Positions 58,056 to 64,000 of a stretch of DNA of 64,000 nucleotides are shown piece after piece. Position 1 is the first letter of the stretch; each line of letters opens with the position of its first letter. The notes beneath the pieces are model-generated. The model had not been told where the DNA came from. It did no database searches and worked only from the letters and a program-made list of their open reading frames with translations. This stretch comes from Adineta vaga (lineage: Eukaryota > Rotifera). The position numbers were made by a program, and so were the translations under genes. The stretch covers positions 3,844,001 through 3,908,000 of the forward strand of contig CP075494.1 in NCBI GenBank assembly GCA_021613535.1, written 5' to 3'.

Positions 58056-58674
58056 TTCCCATAATTAATCTAACAGTTTATTCCAGTCTATAGATGATAA
58101 AGTGAATACATGATTACTAAATATGAATGAAAGGTAAAAATTTAAAATAAATGACATTTAATGGAGTGTTGACAAATGTACGTCTTATATAAGGGCATTA
58201 TCTAAAGTGTCAAAAAGCTTTTCGGCTAAGACTATGATACGTTCTAAATTGGTTTGTGCACAAGTTGCTTACAGTAAGAGTTATTTAGTATTGAAACTTA
58301 ATATATGTATTTGACAAGGGGTTTTGTCGAGTTTATTCATATAAAGAATATATTTTTGTGGGTAATATATGCGATTAATATGCATGTATTCGTTGCAGTA
58401 GAATATTAAATTTTCAAGATGAATGCTGCTTTCTGAGCAGAACTGAATAAAAGAAAATCACAGATAGGTTTATGCCGAACATTCTTTGTTTTTGATATAA
58501 AATGGAATGATATAGGGAAAAATAACATTTATTCAAAGTCATAAATTGCTTTTAAATACAAAAGAGAATAATAGAATATTTCAACAGTAATTGCCTTATA
58601 AGAAAAATCGATTAAAATCATCTGTAACACTAATGTATCGAAATTGCAGCTGGTGTACGTCAGGGAAATAGTAC
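58056..58674. other. Intergenic, no gene seen
   Basis: AT-rich spacer; no ORF or repeat recognised. Confidence 0.45.
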
Positions 58675-59760
58675 CTAATTTCTTTTTTTAAAGAAACGAT
58701 TATGTTGAAGATATTGTCGAATCATCGTTCGATAATGAAGAATAGTTTTTCGAAATTCTATCATATACAATTGTGATGGTATTACAAAAATAACGAATGA
58801 TAACATCAATTGAATGAATGAAAGTATATAACTAGAAGTATCGGAGTAATGAATAAATGGCGATGCTATTGAAATTGTTTATGTAAAATATCTTTAGAAT
58901 TTCGATTTCGTTGAGCAATGAATTGTTATTCGATATTTAGTAGAAGAATGACAGCCATTGTTCTTTCAATCGTGACACATGTATATAACTATTGATCAAC
59001 ATTTAAACAAATTCGAAGAAGAAAATCCATCGAATAACAATGTATTTGTAAAAATGATCGATTTGTAATCATATTCATTTGTGTTAAAATTAATATCAGA
59101 AATTTCAGTCCAAATAGAAACGTCGTTAATAAAGTTGTTATGGATGAAAATAATAAATATAAACCACAACCAACTTGAAGTATAACTTTATTTTGAAAAG
59201 TAGTTAAACACAAAATACTATTGATAAAACCTATAATGAAACAAATTATAGTTAATATCAAACTAACTTTGACAATAGTTGATTGTCGACGATGATTTAC
59301 TAACATTTTGAATCGTATATAAATAATAGTTTTTCTTAAGATCTTCTAAGAAAACTAAATGAAAGATGTGCGACCAATAAATCATTATTGCAACATCTTC
59401 TTCTACATGATAAAGTGTTTGAACAATAGTTCTCAATGGTTTCACATTATTCATCATTTGGAACACATCGACCACCATTTTAACACGTGGAATTCTCATT
59501 TTGATGACATATCGAATTGGTAAGAAAACATCGAGGACCAAATTTATTTATTGGACAAACACAGATCGATCGATTATTTGCAGTAATACCAATACACAAT
59601 GAATTGGATGAACATGTACAGTGGTGTTGAACGTGACAGAATTGGGCTGACCATCCTTGATTACATTGACAAAATGTTTCTTCTATATTCGCATATCTGC
59701 GACATTTGCCATGTTTACATTGTTTATTTAAGGGTGATTCGAAAATATTTGAGAACTTTT
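58675..59760 (-). pseudogene. Decayed LDLR/EGF/7TM receptor gene
   Basis: Minus-strand remnants in different frames match the receptor at 22.2-26.9 kb in order. The EGF part CKHGKCRR...CQCNQGWSAQFC and CVCPINKFGPRC match its CFHGRCQQ, CQCDRHWSGPLC and CICPLYKFGSYC. CHQNENSTC..GGRCVPND is followed by frame breaks. TM1-TM3 are near 59000-59300 (VSLILTIICFIIGFINSILC). Further pieces up to HRHLFITPI, and FIQLMLSFVIFVIPSQLYM for TM7, end near 58675. Frame breaks, stops and large deletions are present, so it cannot encode a receptor. Confidence 0.75.
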
Positions 59761-60133
59761 AGTGCTTATTCGTGTTTGACCTTCAAAGATTATAGATGTT
59801 GAAACTTTTGTTCATATATCAACTTGTAGGACAACATTGAATTTCTTAAAAATAATTTTCTTTCTTTGCTCATGAAGCACCGAAAAATTTGTTTTTCAGT
59901 AACATCTATATTTAAATCACACATTCACATCTTCAACATTCAAATGACGATACTTGTATTGATTTAGAATATATGATAAAAATTTGAATAGAAAAATATT
60001 GTTCAATGGTAAAAATCACTCGCAAGTAAAAAAGATAAAAAAGAATAAATCAATCATAAAGAAATAAAAGACTATATGTATAATATTTTCTTCTATGCTT
60101 CATCATGTTTAACGAGACGCTTTCAATGGTTAA
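59761..60133. other. Intergenic, no gene seen
   Basis: May hold further unrecognisable remains of the receptor pseudogene; nothing supportable. Confidence 0.4.
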
Positions 60134-61003
60134 TCAAGATTCTAAATCTTTATTATAACTTTTACCAAACTTCTCTCTATATGCTTCAACAAGAAGATTT
60201 CCTTTGGAATTTCCACCAACATTATTTAGAATAGTTTCTGTAACTAAATCTGTCAACATAGCAGAACCTGCACTAGAATTAATATCCAACATTTGACATT
60301 GTCCACCAGTACGTGTTGCAAAATTTTCAAATTCTTTTTTCGCTTTCCTGTCAACATAATAAGCATGTATTGGAATGTTATTCGATATTAATTTTTCTAA
60401 TTCAGCTGTATACCCAACTAGTTGGGCAAATGGAGTGTCTAACCAATATAACTCTCCAAAATGTTTTCTTTTCTCTTTTATCTCTTTTCTAGTATTCGGC
60501 TTTGCATCACCTATTAAAATAATTTGTGAAACATGTTCTTTTTCATTCTCTTGATTAACATGCCATAAACCAATTTCAATCGCTTCGTTTTCCCATCCAC
60601 CTTCTGCGTCGATAGTACTCATAAATCTACGTAAATTCTCTGCTTTTGTTTCCCATGAGAAACATTGAAGAATCTTATTTACTGGACTATTATAATTTCG
60701 ATAGACAACAAATTGCATTTGAAAACAATCTGAATCAATCTGATGTTCACTCAAAATACTCGAAGCACGTTCATACATTACTTGTACTGTGTTTTTACAT
60801 TTCTGTAATAGTTTTGTCATTGAACCTGTAGCATCCATTAGACACACAGTTCGTGAAATTGAAGTATTCATTTCTGTTCCTTTATTGATTTCAATTAAAA
60901 ATCTTCGAATAAAATTCATTTCTTTTGATCGAAGACTCGATAGAAATTTTTGAGAACGTTGATGTTTTTCTTTCGCTAATTCGACATATTTTCTATTCGC
61001 CAT
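60134..61003 (-). CDS. von Willebrand factor A (vWA) domain ORF, C-terminal part of SecA-like locus
   Basis: ORF of about 289 residues from the ATG at 61003 (MANRKYVELAKEK). A basic coiled segment is followed by a vWA fold: TVCLMDATGSMTKLLQ carries the MIDAS motif DxTGS, then QFVVYRNYN, WENEAIEIGLWHV, QIILIGDAKPN and IPIHAYYVD. The ATG lies inside the end of the SecA-like ORF, exactly 8 nt before its TAG, in the +1 frame. The reading RYGE-RKYVELAKEKHQ across the join looks continuous, so the two are probably one protein, by frameshift, lost base or re-initiation. The vWA suggests protein binding through a metal ion. Confidence 0.75.
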   Translation of the reverse strand: MANRKYVELAKEKHQRSQKFLSSLRSKEMNFIRRFLIEINKGTEMNTSISRTVCLMDATGSMTKLLQKCKNTVQVMYERASSILSEHQIDSDCFQMQFVVYRNYNSPVNKILQCFSWETKAENLRRFMSTIDAEGGWENEAIEIGLWHVNQENEKEHVSQIILIGDAKPNTRKEIKEKRKHFGELYWLDTPFAQLVGYTAELEKLISNNIPIHAYYVDRKAKKEFENFATRTGGQCQMLDINSSAGSAMLTDLVTETILNNVGGNSKGNLLVEAYREKFGKSYNKDLES

Positions 61004-63662
61004 AACGACTTTGAAATAAATCAATACGTTTATCATGTAGAAGATTATAAACTTCTATATCTTTTCTCATATTATTTATGTCATTTATTTTTATAAGAAA
61101 TTTTTCAAGATCTTGATCTAATAGAATCATACTATAAGAACCTTGTTCACCTTGTCTAGCTGTTCTACCTTTGATTTGTTTTTCTTCAGAAACTTCTTCA
61201 GACAAAAAGGTTTGAATGACATGTGTACCTCCACTCATAACGACACTTTTTTCATGACATATAAAATCTGTTCCTCGACCAAACATTCGAGTAAATAAAG
61301 TTATTTGACCAGATGAAGTAGCACGCTGAATCAAATATTCTTTTTCATCGAAAGATGCTTCTTCTGTAAGATATAATACAGAATCTCTGATCGATGCTAA
61401 CTCATTAGAATTATAAAATTCAATTAATTTTTGTTTCGATTCAAAAAATATCAAAATAGCTCTTTTCTCTGATTGTGTTCCTATTAATCTACAATTAATC
61501 TCTCTTTTGATCTGATTAAAATAATTATCATTATTCTCAATTATAATGTCATCTTCCGGTTTAAATCTAAGATTATTATCTCCAAATACTGATGGAATAT
61601 AAGTATATTTCAAAATCTTATAATCATTCTGTATCATGTTCTTCTCTGAATCACTCAGAGTCTCTAATGTTCCTGTTACTCCAATAATGTACTGAAATTC
61701 AAGAGGTATTTCAGTATAAGAAAAACTACCACAATTAATTCTAATACTAACATTTGCTTGTAAACTTTCCTTTGTAATACGGCCCTTCTCATGTTCACAA
61801 AAATAAGCAAATAATGTTTTATATCCATAGACTGCATTATAGACGATATTATCTTGTTCTTTATATGCAATTCGATCATTCTTAACAATATAATCATGTG
61901 ATTGGAAATTCTGTACGTCGACTAACATATCTTTGATAGCTTCATTAATTAATACTTCCCAGTCTGAATATCTATTACAACAAGTCTTATATTCATTTGT
62001 TTGTTTAATTTGGGTTAACGTTAATTTTAATTTACGTTGTGTCCAAATCAGATTCACAAGAGATGTTATACTAGAATCTTGTAAACTAATTGATGGTGTA
62101 TAAATATTTCCATAAAATTCTCGACTGAAGAAAACATCTACCTCATCTATTAATAGTATCTTAACACGTGTATTCCTCTCTTTCTTTTTCATCGAATTTA
62201 ATTGACTATTATTACAAATTAATTGTTCTACTATTTGACGAATATCACAATTTTCATTGATAATATCTTCGCAAAGTTTATTGAATGTATTATAGTGAAT
62301 ATGATTCAATATATCTAAGGAATCAAATAATGATCGTAATGTTGAATGATCTCTATGACTTAAATATTCACTATATGATGCACAACGAACATCAAAGCCA
62401 AGCAATGCTAGAATACAAGCAGTTACACCTAATACAATCGATTTTCCTTCACCTGTTCCAACTTCAACTAAATTATTCATTAATTCTTCTTTTTTATCTC
62501 CGATACCTAACATACGAAAGATTGCGATTACTTGAGCTGCATGTGGCTGAAAAAGATAGTGATTTTTATCGTTTAATCCTTCAACTTCAAAATAATATTT
62601 CGCGTTTTGCAAAGTCCAAAGAGCAAATACACGAGCGACTAGTTTTAATGCTTTATCTCTAATAGTTGCAGTCCACTTAATATTATTCTTAATTTGTATC
62701 GTACCTCCCGCGATTATCTGAATATCTGAAATCAACGAACCTAATTCCATCTTAGGTCGAAGATATTGATGAATTAAACTATCGTAAGTCTCACGAAATT
62801 CATCATAACGTTTTTTTAATAGATTTTTCTCGATCTCATTACCTCGAATCTTGCTTAGAACATATTCGACTTGATATTTTTGAGTTTTTTCATTGAATAG
62901 ATTTAAAACATAACCTTGAAATAGTGTATGTTCAGAAATGATACGTTGGCCTATACCATGACTATCTTCATTTAGAATTTTACCTAATCTTGTGAACATT
63001 AAAAAATCATGTTCAGTCTTATAATTATTTAATATTTCATCGATTTTCTCATTGATTTTTGTTTTTAATAATGGAATATTAGATCCAATAAGTTTAATAC
63101 TTTTTAAACTCTCTGCTACAATCGATAATGACTTTTCATTTTTTATTGAACATTCTAACCCATGAATTTTATCAAGAATTCTACTCTCAATGTTTTCAAT
63201 TATTTCTTTTACTTCATTATTCATCAATTTCATTTCTTCTTTAATTGCGATTAAATTCGAATAACATAAATTAAACGAATTAAAATCTGCATTAGCAGGT
63301 GTCAAGTCTTGTAAGAATTGATTCAAAAACGTTTCAATATCTGATCGAATCATATGAACTTTTTTCTCGAATGATATTACGCACGTTTGTTTAATTTTAT
63401 CGATATCAATTTTTATATGAAACTCACAAAAGACTTTTGCTTGACTTAAAATCGAAAATTTTTCATCTAATATTCGATAGAATTCATGACGTGATTTACT
63501 TAATTCTTTTGTAGCATTATTCAGAAGTTCTTGATTGATTAATTCATCTCCTAACTCGACAATTCTTTGTGATATTAATGATAACAATTCTAATGGAGAC
63601 TGTAGTTTTTCTAAACTTACGATAATACAATCGATATATGTACTTTCTTTTCTATATACCAT
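60993..63662 (-). CDS. SecA-like DEAD-type ATPase
   Basis: 889-residue intronless ORF whose second half is SecA-type motor. PHAAQVIAIFRMLGIG lies near residue 370, Walker A VEVGTGEGKS near 400, LLIDEVDVFF (Walker B) near 500, GVTGTLETLSD near 655, TRMFGRGTDF near 790 and the arginine-finger motif IKGRTARQGEQGSY near 830. The first 350 residues are helical and coiled-coil-like, without a known domain. SecA drives protein export in bacteria and plastids; in an animal the role is unknown and export is unlikely. Horizontal origin is inferred. The ORF overlaps a short upstream ORF and the vWA ORF in the same 8-nt geometry, so the native product is probably a larger protein. Confidence 0.75.
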   Translation of the reverse strand: MVYRKESTYIDCIIVSLEKLQSPLELLSLISQRIVELGDELINQELLNNATKELSKSRHEFYRILDEKFSILSQAKVFCEFHIKIDIDKIKQTCVISFEKKVHMIRSDIETFLNQFLQDLTPANADFNSFNLCYSNLIAIKEEMKLMNNEVKEIIENIESRILDKIHGLECSIKNEKSLSIVAESLKSIKLIGSNIPLLKTKINEKIDEILNNYKTEHDFLMFTRLGKILNEDSHGIGQRIISEHTLFQGYVLNLFNEKTQKYQVEYVLSKIRGNEIEKNLLKKRYDEFRETYDSLIHQYLRPKMELGSLISDIQIIAGGTIQIKNNIKWTATIRDKALKLVARVFALWTLQNAKYYFEVEGLNDKNHYLFQPHAAQVIAIFRMLGIGDKKEELMNNLVEVGTGEGKSIVLGVTACILALLGFDVRCASYSEYLSHRDHSTLRSLFDSLDILNHIHYNTFNKLCEDIINENCDIRQIVEQLICNNSQLNSMKKKERNTRVKILLIDEVDVFFSREFYGNIYTPSISLQDSSITSLVNLIWTQRKLKLTLTQIKQTNEYKTCCNRYSDWEVLINEAIKDMLVDVQNFQSHDYIVKNDRIAYKEQDNIVYNAVYGYKTLFAYFCEHEKGRITKESLQANVSIRINCGSFSYTEIPLEFQYIIGVTGTLETLSDSEKNMIQNDYKILKYTYIPSVFGDNNLRFKPEDDIIIENNDNYFNQIKREINCRLIGTQSEKRAILIFFESKQKLIEFYNSNELASIRDSVLYLTEEASFDEKEYLIQRATSSGQITLFTRMFGRGTDFICHEKSVVMSGGTHVIQTFLSEEVSEEKQIKGRTARQGEQGSYSMILLDQDLEKFLIKINDINNMRKDIEVYNLLHDKRIDLFQSRYGE

Positions 63663-64000
63663 AATCAGATTTAATTTTACTGAATAAATTATTCCATGTC
63701 GATGTCACTTGTAGAATTTTCAAAAGACGATCGATATCAACTATTTTCAACGCATCATCACGTTTTATTTGATATTTATTTGAATATTCTTTCATTTTGT
63801 TTGTCAATAGGTTGAATTTATGAATGAAATCGTCTTGAGAACATCTTCTCAATCGATCCGCGAAGATTATCAAGAAATTTCATAAATTCCATCAAATAAC
63901 AAAAGGTTTTCTGTATTTTTTCGATATTCTCCTGATTCTCGGACGATAAATGAAGATTAGAAAGACGATTGATAAAATATTGATATTTATCTTCAACTAT
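63652..64000 (-). CDS. N-terminal part of SecA-like locus, partial and frame broken
   Basis: Charged helical sequence (NKMKEYSNKYQIKRDDALKI, STWNNLFSKIKSDYGI) ends at a TAG at 63652, 8 nt after the ATG of the SecA-like ORF. A second change of frame, also +1, is needed near 63842 to connect the upstream stretch (YQYFINRLSNLHLSSENQEN) with CSQDDFIHKFNLL. The gene continues beyond the window. No known domain. Confidence 0.5.

Noticed and set aside
1-64000. tRNA, rRNA or CRISPR features
   Set aside because: No cloverleaf-type A/B box pair, rRNA-like stretch or regularly spaced direct repeat was found by eye.

Overview
The window is nuclear DNA of an animal, most likely a bdelloid rotifer (inference). 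The signs are: AT-rich DNA, genes split by many very short GT-AG introns (mostly about 50-80 nt), a fused isocitrate lyase/malate synthase, animal families (Cys-loop receptor, rhodopsin-like GPCRs, insulin-like peptide, SLC3 heavy chain, NHL and F-box proteins), and, mixed among them, intronless genes of fungal or bacterial type (FOL1-type folate synthase, a GNAT acetyltransferase, a PhyH dioxygenase next to a VOC-cupin protein, a SecA-like ATPase). I see no rRNA, tRNA or CRISPR array.

Layout. 1-3.2 kb (+): 3' part of the glyoxylate-cycle fusion gene, with two reading-frame breaks. 3.3-7.4 kb (-): an MFS sugar-transporter-like gene and an acetylcholine-receptor alpha-type subunit. 8.6-9.8 kb (-): GPCR copy 1. 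11.9-15.1 kb: FOL1-type gene (+) and a GNAT (-), convergent and intronless. 15.9-18.3 kb (-): DUF389 membrane protein. 19.9-21.6 kb (-): unrecognised secreted protein with two repeats. 22.2-26.9 kb (+): giant LDLR-A/EGF/7TM receptor. 27.4-29.4 kb (-): F-box-like protein. 30.0-32.5 kb (+): SLC3-like heavy chain in 11 exons. 33.9-34.3 kb (+): insulin-like peptide. 34.7-35.9 kb (-): GPCR copy 2, nearly identical to copy 1. 37.0-39.0 kb (-): PhyH then VOC-cupin, 45 bp apart. 39.3-40.2 kb: F-box pseudogene split by a TA-flanked foldback element. 40.2-41.5 kb (-): NHL-repeat gene with a frame break. 42.2-43.2 kb (+): C1 peptidase. 44.8-46.0 kb (+): GPCR. 46.6-50.8 kb (-): three copies of a two-TM cysteine-rich module that splice in phase into one predicted protein. 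52.5-53.3 kb: large inverted-repeat element. 53.5-54.5 kb (+): GPCR. 54.6-56.3 kb (-): F-box/LRR protein. 56.7-58.1 kb (-): unrecognised gene with a frame break. 58.7-59.8 kb (-): decayed LDLR/EGF/7TM pseudogene. 60.1-64.0 kb (-): SecA-like ATPase and vWA domain spread over overlapping ORFs.

The points most worth a second look are these. (1) The three-module gene is predicted at 1307 residues and its module junctions are 49-nt phase-1 introns. (2) Around the SecA-like ORF two ORF junctions share the same overlap, with an ATG exactly 8 nt before the upstream TAG; every frame break I could orient in the window is +1. (3) The folate-synthesis gene of fungal architecture lies in an animal genome. 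(4) The two GPCR copies are almost identical while their flanks have diverged, which looks like gene conversion. Exon boundaries were read by eye from splice consensus and phase; family names come from recognised motifs, not from database searches.
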